Notes: generated from the letters alone by a model not told the origin. A stretch of 64,000 bases of DNA from CALGSZ01 sp042408955 (GCA_042408955.1 JBHOQQ010000172.1:28372-92371); one strand, 5' to 3'; numbered from the stretch's first letter, positions 8,299 through 17,495 are shown. Program-made: numbers and translations.

Positions 8299-10407
8299 TC
8301 ACGCGATGGCTGTGCAGTGAACTTCCCGAGGAAGACGAACGGTAAACTCGGCGCCACCGCCAGCAGCGTCGCTGACGGTGATGCGCCCTCCGTGCGCAGC
8401 GACCAATTCATGACAGATATACAAGCCGAGCCCCAGGCCGCCAGCCCCGCCTCGCCCGGAGTTCTCCACCCGGTAAAATGCCGTGAATATGCGCTCCCGG
8501 TCTTCGACGGGGATGCCAGGACCCGTGTCTGAGACGCGCACGATCGCTTCGTTGGCGCTGTCATCGGCTTCCACCGTGACGGTGACGTGCCCGCCGGCGG
8601 GCGTGTATTTGATCGCATTGCCGACAAGGTTATCAATGACTTGATGCAGCCGGTCGGCGTCCCAGCAGCCGACGACGCCAGTGTCAGGTGCCACGAGGTT
8701 CAGATGGTGCTCAGGCGCGGTGGGAATACGGGATTGCAAGACTTCGCGGCAAATCGCGACCACGTCGACCGGGGCACGGCGAATCTCAAGTCCGCCCGCC
8801 CGCAGGCGAGAGACATCCAAGAGATCGTCCACCAGCCGGGTCATGCGATCGACGTGCCCGGCAATAGCCTGGAGCCGGCGGACGTGATGATCGTGTCCAC
8901 CCTCCTTGGCCAGCTCTTTCGCGACCAGCTGCACGAACCCACGAATCGGCGTCAGGGGAGATCTCAGCTCGTGAGAGACAACGGATACGAATTCGTCTTT
9001 GACGCGGGCCGCTTCCTTGAGCGCGGTGATATTGCGGAAGACCGCGACGACTGCTGCGATTTCACCATTAGGTTCCCGAATCGGCGCGGCGCTGGCCAGC
9101 ACCGGTGTGGTCGTGCCACCGGGGCCAAGCGCAAGCAACTCCATTCCCTTGATCACCTCTCCCGTCCGGAGTACCGCGTCGATTGGCAGCGGCTCGGCGC
9201 CAGGTAGCGCGTTGTCGTGCCCGATGAGACGCCCACGGAGATCAGCATCCCGCAAGGGGCCAAAGAGAGCGGTCGCGGCATCGTTCGCCGCGAGAATCCG
9301 GCCGTCTGGTGGCGCGGCTAGCACAACCGCTTCCGGCAGCGCCGTGAGCACATGCGCGAGGCGTTGCTGCTCTGCCCGAGCGCGCTGTAACAGCGTCTCT
9401 CGCTCGGCGCTCGCGCTGGCTGCTTCGATGATCGGTGCGACTTGCTCGACCAGCGCCTCGAATTTCGCGATCTCGACTGGAGTGAACCGGTGCCTGGCCA
9501 GCAAGCCAATGACTGCCACCCCGCGGAGGACTCCATCGCTACCGATGATCGGCATTCCCAAAACGGAGCGCAGCGCCGTGTCCTGCAGGGCGGCTTTGTC
9601 CACGCGGGGATCGCGCGCAAGATCCTCGATCGCGAGGGTGCGGAGCTCCTGCGCGACGAGACCGGCGAAGCCAGCGACGAAGGCCGGTGGCTGGTCACGC
9701 TCGGCGGACGACGTGCCGAAGCCATAACGGGCGGCGAGGGTGAGCGTGGCATCATTGTCGCCAGCAAGAAAGAGGACTCCCGCGTGCGCTCCGTGCATGC
9801 CGACAAGTGCCCGCAACACTCCCTCGAAGACTTTGCGGCGCCCGGCCTCGTCTCCCGGAGCATTGGTGGCGGCCGCGCGGAGCGAGGCCAGCACGCTGGC
9901 GGTTGACCTCGCAATGATCGCCGCTCGCCGGTCCTCCATACTTCGCTGCTTGACGCGCTCGATCAGCGCGATGACGACCAGGCCAGAGGCGAGCGTGGCG
10001 CCGAAGCCAAGACCTTCAGCGACATCTTTGGGCACACTGAAGTTGGAGCGGTCGCCGACGAACAGCACATCGAGCGCCAGCGAGGCGAGCACCAACGAGG
10101 TGATGCCGCCGGCCCAATCGGCGAGGTAGGTCGCGAACGCCACTGCCACCAGGAGCACAACGCCTGGAGTCGTTACGGGCAACGCGGGGCTGAACAGCGC
10201 GAGGATTGGCGCTGGGAGGAGCACGATGATCGCGCCCGCGAGCAACCGCCAGGGTTCGTGCAGGATGACTGGGCGGCGCGAAAGCAGTGCCAGTGCGCGT
10301 TGGGCCCGGCCGGTAGCTCGATCCCGGCGGAAATTGGGCACCCGCGGATGCCACCGGGAGTGGTGAGCGGGCCGGGCGGAGCGCAGCGTGCGATCAAGAA
10401 ACGCCAC
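8299..10407 (-). CDS. Membrane sensor kinase: DUF4118-like, GAF, PAS, HisKA, HATPase
   Basis: Sensor histidine kinase, 702 residues from the proposed GTG at 10407. After a basic N-terminus come several membrane helices (LLAGAIIVLLPAPILALF, GVVLLVAVAFATYLADW, and more) arranged like the KdpD-type DUF4118 module. A GAF domain (about 170-310), a PAS domain (about 330-450), HisKA with SHELRSPLTPIRGF (His near 480) and HATPase with NLVGNAIKYTP, DTGPGIP and GLGLGLYICHEL follow. The frame is open to GTG 10488, but that codon lies inside the -10 region of a strong promoter (10489-10516), so translation must begin downstream; 10407 is the next GTG. No response regulator is adjacent, making it an orphan kinase. 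It converges on the 6581 gene with only 5 bp between them. Confidence 0.87.
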   Translation of the reverse strand: MAFLDRTLRSARPAHHSRWHPRVPNFRRDRATGRAQRALALLSRRPVILHEPWRLLAGAIIVLLPAPILALFSPALPVTTPGVVLLVAVAFATYLADWAGGITSLVLASLALDVLFVGDRSNFSVPKDVAEGLGFGATLASGLVVIALIERVKQRSMEDRRAAIIARSTASVLASLRAAATNAPGDEAGRRKVFEGVLRALVGMHGAHAGVLFLAGDNDATLTLAARYGFGTSSAERDQPPAFVAGFAGLVAQELRTLAIEDLARDPRVDKAALQDTALRSVLGMPIIGSDGVLRGVAVIGLLARHRFTPVEIAKFEALVEQVAPIIEAASASAERETLLQRARAEQQRLAHVLTALPEAVVLAAPPDGRILAANDAATALFGPLRDADLRGRLIGHDNALPGAEPLPIDAVLRTGEVIKGMELLALGPGGTTTPVLASAAPIREPNGEIAAVVAVFRNITALKEAARVKDEFVSVVSHELRSPLTPIRGFVQLVAKELAKEGGHDHHVRRLQAIAGHVDRMTRLVDDLLDVSRLRAGGLEIRRAPVDVVAICREVLQSRIPTAPEHHLNLVAPDTGVVGCWDADRLHQVIDNLVGNAIKYTPAGGHVTVTVEADDSANEAIVRVSDTGPGIPVEDRERIFTAFYRVENSGRGGAGGLGLGLYICHELVAAHGGRITVSDAAGGGAEFTVRLPREVHCTAIA

Positions 10408-10488
10408 GTGATGCGATTCTAGCGGGGCGAAAGCTTTGGGCAGCCAGACGGCAGACCTGGGCAGGCTTCGTCGCTGTCTCGCGGTCAC

Positions 10489-10516
10489 ACTATACGTACA
10501 GTGTGGTGCCTGTCAA
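10489..10516 (-). promoter_or_regulatory. Sigma-70 promoter of the sensor kinase, overlapped by a palindrome
   Basis: On the minus strand: -35 TTGACA (10516-10511), a 16-bp spacer and -10 TATAGT (10494-10489), close to consensus. A 20-bp near-perfect palindrome (arms CACACT and AGTGTG around TACGTA, 10486-10505) covers the -10 box and is a good operator candidate. The expected start of transcription, about 10482, rules out the upstream GTG at 10488 as a start codon. Confidence 0.65.
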
Positions 10517-10573
10517 GCCAGGCAACGAGATATCGCCAGAGCGCGCGTTGTCTCGACCGTGCGTGGCTCGCGG

Positions 10574-11809
10574 CTACACTGACCTACCGTGCTCCATCAA
10601 TTCCCCGCGGATGATCTCGCCGAGGATGCGCACACCCCGCTCGATTTGCTCCTCAGTCGGGTAGGAGAACGAGAGCCGCATCTGGTTGGCGCCGCTGCCG
10701 TCTACATAGCAGGTGACTCCTGGCAGGTATTCCACTCCCCGCTCACGGGCTTGTGGCAGCATCCGCGCGGTGTCGATCCCCTCCGGCAGCGTAACCCAAA
10801 TAAAGAACCCACCTTGCGGCGTTGTCCACGTCGTGCCTGGCGGCATGTGACGGGCCAGGGCATCGAGCATCGCGTCGCGCCGTCGCCGGTAGAGGGTGCG
10901 GAGTGCCGAGACATGGGCAGGGAGATGGTCGGGTAGCCAGGCCGCGGCGATATGGGAGCCGATGATATTCGTGCCCCCATCAATTTTGAGCACGGAAAGC
11001 TTCTCGATAATCTCCTCCGGGGCGATCAGCCAGCCGAGGCGCATGCCAGCGCCCATCGTCTTGGAAAGCGTGCCAAGATAGATTGTGGAACCGCTTGAAT
11101 CGAGCGCATAGAGTGAGGGGATCGGCTCGCCTTCGTAACGAAGGTCATGATAGGCATCGTCTTCGACGATCATCGTTCCATATGCTTGTGCAAGCTCGAT
11201 CAGCCGGCGGCGGCGGTTCAACGAGGTGGAAATGCCACTCGGGTTTTGGAAATTGCTGATGACATAGATGAACTTCGGGGTTATGCCCTCGGCGCGCAAG
11301 CGCGCTAGCTCGCGCTCCATGGCGTCAGTGTCGGGACCTTCGTCGTCGAGCGGGATGGCAACTGCCTGACCGCCGACGTTGCGCAGCGCCCAGAGAAAGC
11401 CCATCCACGTCGGTGCTTCGACGATCACCGTGTCACCCCAATCGAGAAACAGATCGAGCAAGAGCTGGACACCTTGGGAGCCACCAGCGGTAATCATCAC
11501 ATTTTCTGGACGGGCGACGATTCCCTGGTCACGGCGGAGCTTGTCCAGCAGCGCCTCGACGAGGCAGGGAGCACCAGTCGTCTTGCCATACTGAAGCGCC
11601 CATTCCCCCTCGGTCTCGAGCGCGCGCACGGCTGCTTCGGCCACGCTGCGCTTCGGCAGTGATCCGGCATCGGGGAAGCCGTAGAGAAACGTGACCATAT
11701 TGGCCGACTCATGAGGGTCACCGATGCGCGGCCGAGGGGCTTCCCGCCCCCGGCGCGAGTAGAGCTGCTCGTAGCTGCGCGCTGGCTCGGTGACAGATGT
11801 CAGGACCAT
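10574..11809 (-). CDS. PLP-dependent aminotransferase, class I (2-aminoadipate / aromatic type)
   Basis: Aminotransferase of 411 residues, fold type I, of the group that includes LysN, ARO8-like and MocR C-terminal domains. Visible features: the cofactor-binding block TAGGSQGVQLLLDLF, SNFQNPSGIS, VEDDAYHDLRYEG (Asp contacting the pyridine nitrogen) and YLGTLSKTMGAGMRLGW, whose Lys forms the Schiff base. It transfers an amino group from an amino acid to a 2-oxo acid. The start at 11809 has GGAGCGGAGG upstream. The gene is followed on the same strand by the sensor kinase, which has its own promoter, so it is probably monocistronic. The exact substrate cannot be read from the sequence. Confidence 0.9.
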   Translation of the reverse strand: MVLTSVTEPARSYEQLYSRRGREAPRPRIGDPHESANMVTFLYGFPDAGSLPKRSVAEAAVRALETEGEWALQYGKTTGAPCLVEALLDKLRRDQGIVARPENVMITAGGSQGVQLLLDLFLDWGDTVIVEAPTWMGFLWALRNVGGQAVAIPLDDEGPDTDAMERELARLRAEGITPKFIYVISNFQNPSGISTSLNRRRRLIELAQAYGTMIVEDDAYHDLRYEGEPIPSLYALDSSGSTIYLGTLSKTMGAGMRLGWLIAPEEIIEKLSVLKIDGGTNIIGSHIAAAWLPDHLPAHVSALRTLYRRRRDAMLDALARHMPPGTTWTTPQGGFFIWVTLPEGIDTARMLPQARERGVEYLPGVTCYVDGSGANQMRLSFSYPTEEQIERGVRILGEIIRGELMEHGRSV

Positions 11810-12052
11810 GTACCTCCGCTCCTCTCACGGCTCGATGACGTCACTCCCGGCAGATTGTACCCGGATTCGCTCATCTCCTGGCTGCCGGGCTGACGCTGGC
11901 TATCGCTCGCCGTGCGGGATGACAGCAGTGCGGGGCATCGGGATTGTGCTAGGCGCACAACCGCGCCCTCGGAGCCGGATGGTAGAATCCAACGAGGGCT
12001 TCGGTGATGACGCTCCACGCTCGGTTCCCACACACAACGCTTGAGGAGAATC

Positions 12053-13102
12053 ATGACCGGGAGTGATGGAATGACATTTTCGACCAACGGCAGCGCGCCA
12101 GACATGGATGTGTACGACATCACGATCATTGGCGCGGGACCGACCGGGTTGTTTGCAGCGTTCTACGCGGGCATGCGCCAGGCGCGCACACAGATCATTG
12201 ATTCGCTTGAGGAGCCGGGCGGAGCCCTCACCGCGATTTATCCGGAAAAGTACATCTACGATGTGGCTGGGTTTCCGAAAATCCTGGCGAAGGACCTCGT
12301 CGAGCAGATGGTAATCCAGGCCATGCGCGACCGCCCAGCGCTACACCTGAACGAAGAAGTGTTGGGCCTGGAGCGTTTGCCTGACGGGATCCTGAAGCTG
12401 ACGACGAGCCGCACGACACGCTACAGCAAGACGGTTATCGTCTGCGCTGGGGTGGGCGCGTTTGAGCCCAAGCGCTTGGAGGCTCCCGGTGTGCGCGAGC
12501 TCGAAGGTAAGGGCGTTCACTATTTCGCTAAGCGGGTCGAGACCTTCCGCGACAAGGATGTCGTCATCGTCGGGGGCGGGGATTCGGCGGTGGATTGGGC
12601 GCTGACACTGGAGCCGATCGCCAACCACGTCACATTGATTCACCGCTCCAAGTTCCGAGCTCACGAGGCATCAGTCAAGCAGCTCGAAGAATCCCGCGTC
12701 GAGCTGCGGTATCCCGGCTGCGAGATCGTGGCCGCCCACGCTGGCGAGGACGGTCACCTAGCTGCCGTGACGTACAAGAATGCTGAAGGGGAGCACTTCC
12801 GCATCCCGGCCGACGAACTGATTGTGGCGATTGGTTTCGTCGCCGATTTGGGACCGCTGAAGACATGGGGCTTTGAGCTCCAGAAGAACCAGATCGTGGT
12901 CGACAAGATCACCATGGCCACGAACATCCCTGGAGTCTTCGCCGCGGGGGATATCTGCTGGTACCCAGCAAAGTTCAAGCTGATTGCGACCGGCGCAGCC
13001 GAGGCGGTAACGGCTGTCAATCACGCCGTGACCTTCTACGATCCGAAGGCACGGCTCGATCCCGGCCATTCGACGAATATCATGGCCGCCCGCGAGGCCT
13101 GA
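12053..13102 (+). CDS. Ferredoxin--NADP reductase, thioredoxin-reductase-like type
   Basis: FAD- and NADP-dependent reductase of 349 residues, like Bacillus YumC/FNR2. It has the FAD Rossmann motif IIGAGPTGLFAAFYAG, the NADP motif VIVGGGDSAVDWAL, and the C-terminal FAD block GVFAAGDICWYPAKFKLIATGAAEAVTAVNHA. The CxxC redox pair of thioredoxin reductases is absent, as expected for ferredoxin-NADP reductase. It passes electrons between reduced ferredoxin and NADPH in the cytoplasm. An upstream TTG at 12041 is in frame, but ATG 12053 with GAGGAG just before it is preferred. It appears monocistronic, with a stem-loop across its stop codon. Confidence 0.92.
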   Translation: MTGSDGMTFSTNGSAPDMDVYDITIIGAGPTGLFAAFYAGMRQARTQIIDSLEEPGGALTAIYPEKYIYDVAGFPKILAKDLVEQMVIQAMRDRPALHLNEEVLGLERLPDGILKLTTSRTTRYSKTVIVCAGVGAFEPKRLEAPGVRELEGKGVHYFAKRVETFRDKDVVIVGGGDSAVDWALTLEPIANHVTLIHRSKFRAHEASVKQLEESRVELRYPGCEIVAAHAGEDGHLAAVTYKNAEGEHFRIPADELIVAIGFVADLGPLKTWGFELQKNQIVVDKITMATNIPGVFAAGDICWYPAKFKLIATGAAEAVTAVNHAVTFYDPKARLDPGHSTNIMAAREA

Positions 13103-13123
13103 GTGCTGCCGCTTTAGCGCTCA
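13100..13123 (+). terminator. Stem-loop at the end of the ferredoxin reductase gene
   Basis: TGAGTGCT / AGCGCTCA form an 8-bp stem with one G-U pair and an 8-nt loop; the stop codon is inside the left arm. There is no clear T tract, so termination is only likely. The following bases up to 13305 hold no gene; a decayed fragment resembling the dispersed intergenic repeats (reverse complement ATTCCGAGCGGAG) occurs near 13230. Confidence 0.45.
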
Positions 13124-13305
13124 AGCGTCTTGCCGAAGGGCTGCTCCCGAGCCAGGTTCCCTGCCCGACTTGACTGGGGATGGCCGCCGCTGGCCATGGC
13201 GCACGGCATCATCACTCATCACCAGGCTGCTCCGCTCGGAATGACGCAAGCGGCCGGTGCCGGTGGCTCCCTGCTGCCGGGCAGGCTATCGTGTGATGAT
13301 CTCCC

Positions 13306-14304
13306 TCATTCCAACTCGATCTGCTCGACCGCTTCTCGGGCAGCATGGAGCCACCGCTCGTCCGTGTCGTCCGGCACTGAGCAGCCGTTCGCGAGGATGA
13401 ATTTCCGTCCACCTGTCTGCGCAACGGCGTCGCGCGCTTCCTCAAGGATTTTTTCTTCCGGACCGTTAGAGAGAGCGCCGAATTCGTGCCAGCCGCCCAT
13501 CAAGCACTTGCTCGTCTTCGTCCGAGCCTCGCGCAAGCTGGGGCCAGCGAGACGGTCTGACCAATTCAAGACCTGCACGGGATAATCGAGGATCAGGTCG
13601 AACATCAGATCGCGGTCTCCATGAATGTGGAGCACGTTCAGCCAGCCGTTGATCGCTCCCTGTAGAGCGATCAGGTCGTAGGGCCGGCCGAATTCCCGGT
13701 ACTGCTCCTCGGTCATGATCGCGCGAGAGCAGCCGTGCAGGGCAAGAAAGACGCCGTCGGCGCCGGCCGCGATCACATCCCGAATGTGCTCCCGCAGGTT
13801 TTCGGCGATCGTCGCAAGCGCTTCATGCACCACCGCCGGCGCCTGCTGAGCATGCTCGAAGAAGTGCTCGCGTTCACCGGCGAAATAGAGCGCTTCACAA
13901 AGTGGGCTAAAGACCGTGACGATGATCGGGGTATCGAAGCCAAGCTCATCGCGCAGCACGCGAACGCATTCGGCGCGTTGCTGGAAGAAGCGCGACCGCT
14001 CAGCATTGATCGGCTCGATTAATCTCCAACCGTCGATGCTCTGGATCGACCGCCGGGGGAACGGATACGGGATATCCGGCATGACCTTGACGATGTCGAG
14101 GTCAAACGTCTCATCGAAGAAACGGAGAGAAGCCTCCGCGAGCTTGCGACCCGAGCCTTCTGGCCGGAAGTGATGCCAGAAGCAGACGGGAAGTCGGTCG
14201 ACGGGTTCGCCACGTACGGCCGCCATAACGCGCTCGGTTCGCGTCATTTCCGAGAACCGGAAGCTCGTGCCGGAAATCGTCCCCTCACTTGACCGGGCCG
14301 TCAT
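13306..14304 (-). CDS. Uroporphyrinogen decarboxylase (URO-D) family protein
   Basis: A 332-residue TIM-barrel protein of the URO-D family. Landmarks are MTRTERVMAAVRGEPVDRLPVCFWHHF at the start, DGVFLALHGCSRAIMTEEQYREFGRPYD in the middle, LNVLHIHGDRDLMFDLILDYPVQVLNW and FILANGCSVPDDT near the end. The first block corresponds to the family's substrate-binding N-terminus, but no other heme genes are nearby and sequences of this type are often corrinoid-dependent methyltransferases or of unknown role. The start has AAGGAG 7 bases upstream. The heme-pathway function should not be assumed. Confidence 0.8.
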   Translation of the reverse strand: MTARSSEGTISGTSFRFSEMTRTERVMAAVRGEPVDRLPVCFWHHFRPEGSGRKLAEASLRFFDETFDLDIVKVMPDIPYPFPRRSIQSIDGWRLIEPINAERSRFFQQRAECVRVLRDELGFDTPIIVTVFSPLCEALYFAGEREHFFEHAQQAPAVVHEALATIAENLREHIRDVIAAGADGVFLALHGCSRAIMTEEQYREFGRPYDLIALQGAINGWLNVLHIHGDRDLMFDLILDYPVQVLNWSDRLAGPSLREARTKTSKCLMGGWHEFGALSNGPEEKILEEARDAVAQTGGRKFILANGCSVPDDTDERWLHAAREAVEQIELE

Positions 14305-14379
14305 GCGTCACTCCTTGTGCTGCGCTGCTCCGAGCGGCGGTGTTTTGCCGGCTGTGTGCACGATTCACGGGCAGCAATG

Positions 14380-15669
14380 CTAGCACGCGGTCTCGCTCGC
14401 GCGCTCGGGCGCGGCAGCGGGCACCGCGGAAGGAGCGATCGTGGGTAGCCGGGGAAAGACGCCGAGGATCCAGGCAACCGACAAGAGATAGCCCGCGACG
14501 CCGACGCTGAAGGCAGCACCGAACCCAGCGTCGTCTTGGAGCCGCCCGCTGAGCGCCGCGGCGAAGAAGGAAGCCACGCTCCAGAGCATGGCATATAGCC
14601 CGCTAAATGGAGTCCGTTGCTCGGCTGGTAGTCGCTCCATCGCCTCGGTGACAAAGGTCGCCTCGGTGCCGTCGACGATCGCGTAGTAGCCCAGCATCAA
14701 CGCGATGACCACAAGCGCGCCCACGCCGCTGAAGCACAACACGATGAGCGCCGCTCCAATCGAGCGGAACATGCCGATTGTGCGCAGATTTCCCAGCCGC
14801 CCGGCAAAGCCTGGAACAAAGAGCGCCCCAACTCCTCCCGCGAGGGCAAGAACGAACATCGTTGTGCCGATGGCCCCAGATGAGAGGTTGTGGTGGTCTT
14901 GGAAATAGAGCGCCAGGAAGGGGCGAATGGAATTGTGGCCGAGCGCCATGCCGATTTCCGGCGTGGCGAGCAGGAACAGGATGGCCCAGACGCGCCGGTC
15001 AAGCGTCAGGCTTCGGCGCACGAGCCTGGGCGCACTTGGGCGGTGAGGCTGCTGCTGGGGCATGTCAGGCACGGTGCCATAGACCAGCGTTTGCGCGAGA
15101 TCGAGCGCTGCGATCACGACCATCGTTGCCGCCAATGCTTCAGAACGGCTGAATCCTGTCGCTTTGACGAGGGCAGCCGGGATCCAGCCGCCCAATCCAC
15201 CACCAATCGCGAATCCGGCGGTAACGAGCGAGAACTTGAGGGCGAATACATGAGCGCGGCGGTGACTCGGCGTCGTGGCTGCGAGCAGCGGATCGCCCAA
15301 AATCCAGAAGGTGGCACTGACCATGCCAGAGAGCAATGCGCCGGCAAACGACAAGGCGAAGCTGGTCCCCGTCGTTGCAAGGAGCACCATCTGGCCGGCG
15401 GCGCTCACCAACGTTCCGGCGATCAGCAAGGATCGCGCGTGCCCGCGGCTGCCGAGCGTGGTGATCGGCACGCCAAAGATGAACAGAGACAGGGAGGCGG
15501 CACCAACGAGCCAGCCAATCTGGCGCGCGTCGTACCCGCGGTCGCTTGCGAATAGCGGGAAGGCGACGCTGAACATCAAGATGCGGATGGCGTAGAGGCT
15601 CCCACCGGTGAGAAATCGCCGTCCCACCGGGCCGGTTGCGCGCCACGTATCGCGATAGTCACCGAGCAC
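14380..15669 (-). CDS. Major facilitator superfamily transporter
   Basis: A 429-residue membrane protein with about 12 helices in two halves. Helices such as LSLFIFGVPITTLG, LSFAGALLSGMVSATFWILG, VLALAGGVGALFVPGF and LIVLCFSGVGALVVIALMLGYYAIVDG are evident. The loop between helices 2 and 3 contains GSRGHARSLLIAG, the degenerate MFS A-motif. The start is GTG with AAGAGGAT upstream. It lies 34 bp downstream of trpS on the same strand and may be co-transcribed with it. An exporter role is plausible, but the substrate is unknown. Confidence 0.87.
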   Translation of the reverse strand: MLGDYRDTWRATGPVGRRFLTGGSLYAIRILMFSVAFPLFASDRGYDARQIGWLVGAASLSLFIFGVPITTLGSRGHARSLLIAGTLVSAAGQMVLLATTGTSFALSFAGALLSGMVSATFWILGDPLLAATTPSHRRAHVFALKFSLVTAGFAIGGGLGGWIPAALVKATGFSRSEALAATMVVIAALDLAQTLVYGTVPDMPQQQPHRPSAPRLVRRSLTLDRRVWAILFLLATPEIGMALGHNSIRPFLALYFQDHHNLSSGAIGTTMFVLALAGGVGALFVPGFAGRLGNLRTIGMFRSIGAALIVLCFSGVGALVVIALMLGYYAIVDGTEATFVTEAMERLPAEQRTPFSGLYAMLWSVASFFAAALSGRLQDDAGFGAAFSVGVAGYLLSVAWILGVFPRLPTIAPSAVPAAAPERASETAC

Positions 15670-15703
15670 GCTATCCTCTTCCGGCAGGCACTGAGCTTCA
15701 CGC

Positions 15704-16720
15704 TCAGCAGCAGGTTAGGGTGAGGCCCACCCGCTCGCGGACTTGCTCCATCTTGCGCGCGGCCATAACCCGTGCGCGCTCGGCTCCTTCCTGCAACACG
15801 CGCAAGGCGACGCTCGGATCCTCGTTCAAGTCCGCAATGCGCTGCTGGATAGGGCGGATAGCTTCGACAAGCACCTCGGCAAGGTCTTGCTTGAATACGC
15901 CATACCCCTTGCCGGCGTAACGCTGCTCCAGTTCGGGGATACTGATGCCAGAGAACAGGGAATAGATGGTGAGGAGATTGGTGAGCGCGGGCTTATCTGG
16001 CCCGGCGACGACCTCGGTGCCGGAGTCGGTGACCGCGCGCCGAATTTTGCGGCGAATGGTATCCGGATCATCCGTGAGCGCGATGTAGCTGTTGGGGCTC
16101 CCGGCACTCTTGCTCATCTTCTTGGTTGGATCGTCGAGCGCCATGATGCGCGCGCCTTCTGGCTTGATGTCAGCCTCAGGGATGACAAAGGTTTCACCGT
16201 ACCGAGCGTTGAAGCGCTGCGCAATGTCGCGCGTCAGCTCGATGTGCTGCTTTTGGTCCTCTCCGACCGGCACCAGGTCGGTGTCGTACAGGATGATGTC
16301 GGCGGCTTGCAGCACCGGATAACTGAACAAGCCTGCTGACACCTGCTCCTCTTTCCCGGCGGCTTTATCTTTGAATTGAGTCATCCGCCGCAGCTCGCCG
16401 AACATTGTCACGCTGTTGAGGATCCAGCACAGCTCGCTGTGCTCGCGGACGTCTGATTGCACAAACAGCACGGATCGCTGTGGGTCAATACCCGTGGCCA
16501 GCAGCGTGTTGGCCATCGCAATCGTATTGGCGCACAACGTGTCGCGCGTTGTCGGCACTGTGATGGCGTGAAGATTGACGATGCAAAAGATGTTATCGTA
16601 GAGATCCTGCTGGTTGACCCAATTGCGGATCGCTCCGAGGTAATTACCGATATGGCTCACGCCCGATGGCTGAATGCCAGAAAAGACGCGCTTGCGCCGT
16701 GGGGTCTGCACGTCCTCCAT
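15704..16720 (-). CDS. trpS: Tryptophanyl-tRNA synthetase
   Basis: Class Ic aminoacyl-tRNA synthetase of 338 residues, the usual bacterial length. It charges tRNA-Trp with tryptophan using ATP. The HIGH-type motif is GIQPSGVSHIGNYLGAI near the start, VQSDVREHSELCWIL follows, and the KMSKS loop appears as DPTKKMSKSAGSPNSYIALTD. It starts at ATG 16720 with a moderate site (GTAGGAA). The upstream region carries a TATAAT box at 16854-16849 and a structured leader of about 120 nt. A small stem-loop (CTGAGC/GCTCAG, 15691-15707) overlaps the stop codon before the MFS gene. Confidence 0.97.
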   Translation of the reverse strand: MEDVQTPRRKRVFSGIQPSGVSHIGNYLGAIRNWVNQQDLYDNIFCIVNLHAITVPTTRDTLCANTIAMANTLLATGIDPQRSVLFVQSDVREHSELCWILNSVTMFGELRRMTQFKDKAAGKEEQVSAGLFSYPVLQAADIILYDTDLVPVGEDQKQHIELTRDIAQRFNARYGETFVIPEADIKPEGARIMALDDPTKKMSKSAGSPNSYIALTDDPDTIRRKIRRAVTDSGTEVVAGPDKPALTNLLTIYSLFSGISIPELEQRYAGKGYGVFKQDLAEVLVEAIRPIQQRIADLNEDPSVALRVLQEGAERARVMAARKMEQVRERVGLTLTCC

Positions 16721-16751
16721 ACGATTCCTACTTTCTCTCTTCGATCAGGTT

Positions 16752-16854
16752 GCGTCTAACAGGCAATACCCGCAACGGGAGCAGACGCCTCCGCCCGTCC
16801 CAAGATGATGTTCTGGACATCACGGCCTCTGCCGGCATCCAGGGACGGATTATA
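16752..16854 (-). promoter_or_regulatory. Promoter -10 box and structured RNA leader of trpS
   Basis: On the minus strand, TATAAT (16854-16849) is followed immediately by a region that can fold into a three-way junction: stem CCGTCCC/GGGACGG (16842-16848 with 16795-16801) enclosing hairpins CGGC-AGAG-GCCG (16823-16834) and GATGT-CCAGA-ACATC (16807-16821). A second domain pairs GCGTCT/AGACGC (16783-16788 with 16752-16757) around the hairpin CCCG-TTG-CGGG. It lacks the T-box consensus and any T run. Transcript-level control of trpS is the natural guess, but the element is not one I recognise. Confidence 0.45.
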
Positions 16855-17001
16855 CCCGCGAGGCGCCGAAAGATTGCCCAGGTAACCGCGCTGGTGCGAC
16901 GCGCTCATCGCCGAGGGTGGACTGAAGTGCTGGCGTGCGGGCCAAAGCAGTCCGCTCTCGGGGCTGCGAGGGCGATGCAGGTGACTTGAGTGACTCGATG
17001 G

Positions 17002-17364
17002 CTATTCGTCGTCGCTCTCGTCGGTGGAGCAATCCTCGGGCGAGAGCCAGCGCGTGCCGAAGTCGCGCATGCTGTCAATAACCGGCAGCAAAGCGTACCC
17101 CTTTTCAGTCAGCGAGTATTCCACCCGGGGCGGCACTTCCGCGTAACAATGCCGCTCGATCACCTGCGCCTCTTCGAGCCGCTTGTGCCGCTCGGAAAGG
17201 GTCTTGGGGCTGATGCCGTGTAATGAGCGCTCAAGCTCGCTAAAGCGGCGTTGCCCCTGGGCTAGGTCGCGCACAATAAGCGGGGTCCACTTGTTGCCGA
17301 TAATCTGAGCCGTCCGTGCGACTGGGCAGCCAAGCGTTTGTGGTGACTCAAGTGATTGCTTCAT
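17002..17364 (-). CDS. HxlR-family transcriptional regulator
   Basis: A 120-residue winged-helix regulator. The family hallmark CPVARTAQIIGNKWTPLIVRDL is near the N-terminus, followed by QGQRRFSELERSLHGISPKTLSERHKRLEEAQVI (recognition helix and wing) and VEYSLTEKGYALLPVIDSM. The frame is open to 17610, but ATG 17364 gives the standard HxlR length and is preceded by AAGAGG. It is transcribed divergently from the FAD oxidoreductase gene with 196 bp between them, so it may control that gene; many HxlR proteins sense electrophiles or redox stress. Confidence 0.9.
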   Translation of the reverse strand: MKQSLESPQTLGCPVARTAQIIGNKWTPLIVRDLAQGQRRFSELERSLHGISPKTLSERHKRLEEAQVIERHCYAEVPPRVEYSLTEKGYALLPVIDSMRDFGTRWLSPEDCSTDESDDE

Positions 17365-17495
17365 GCGAGTGCCGTGCCTCTTGGGTTGCGGGTCACGATC
17401 GCGCTGGTGAGAGACGAAGACCCTACGGCTCTCCATAACTATCAAAAGCATAGCATGGCAGGAATGCCGGGTAAAGGCGCGGCCAGCGCGGCCGG

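Noticed and set aside
13130..13305. Possible small gene between ferredoxin reductase and URO-D genes
   Set aside because: No ribosome site or family features; the sequence looks like a decayed intergenic repeat.
13306..14304. Naming the URO-D family gene hemE
   Set aside because: No heme-pathway neighbours, and many family members are methyltransferases; the exact function is not supported.
16752..16848. T-box riboswitch for trpS
   Set aside because: The conserved T-box bulge sequence and terminator/antiterminator pair are not present.
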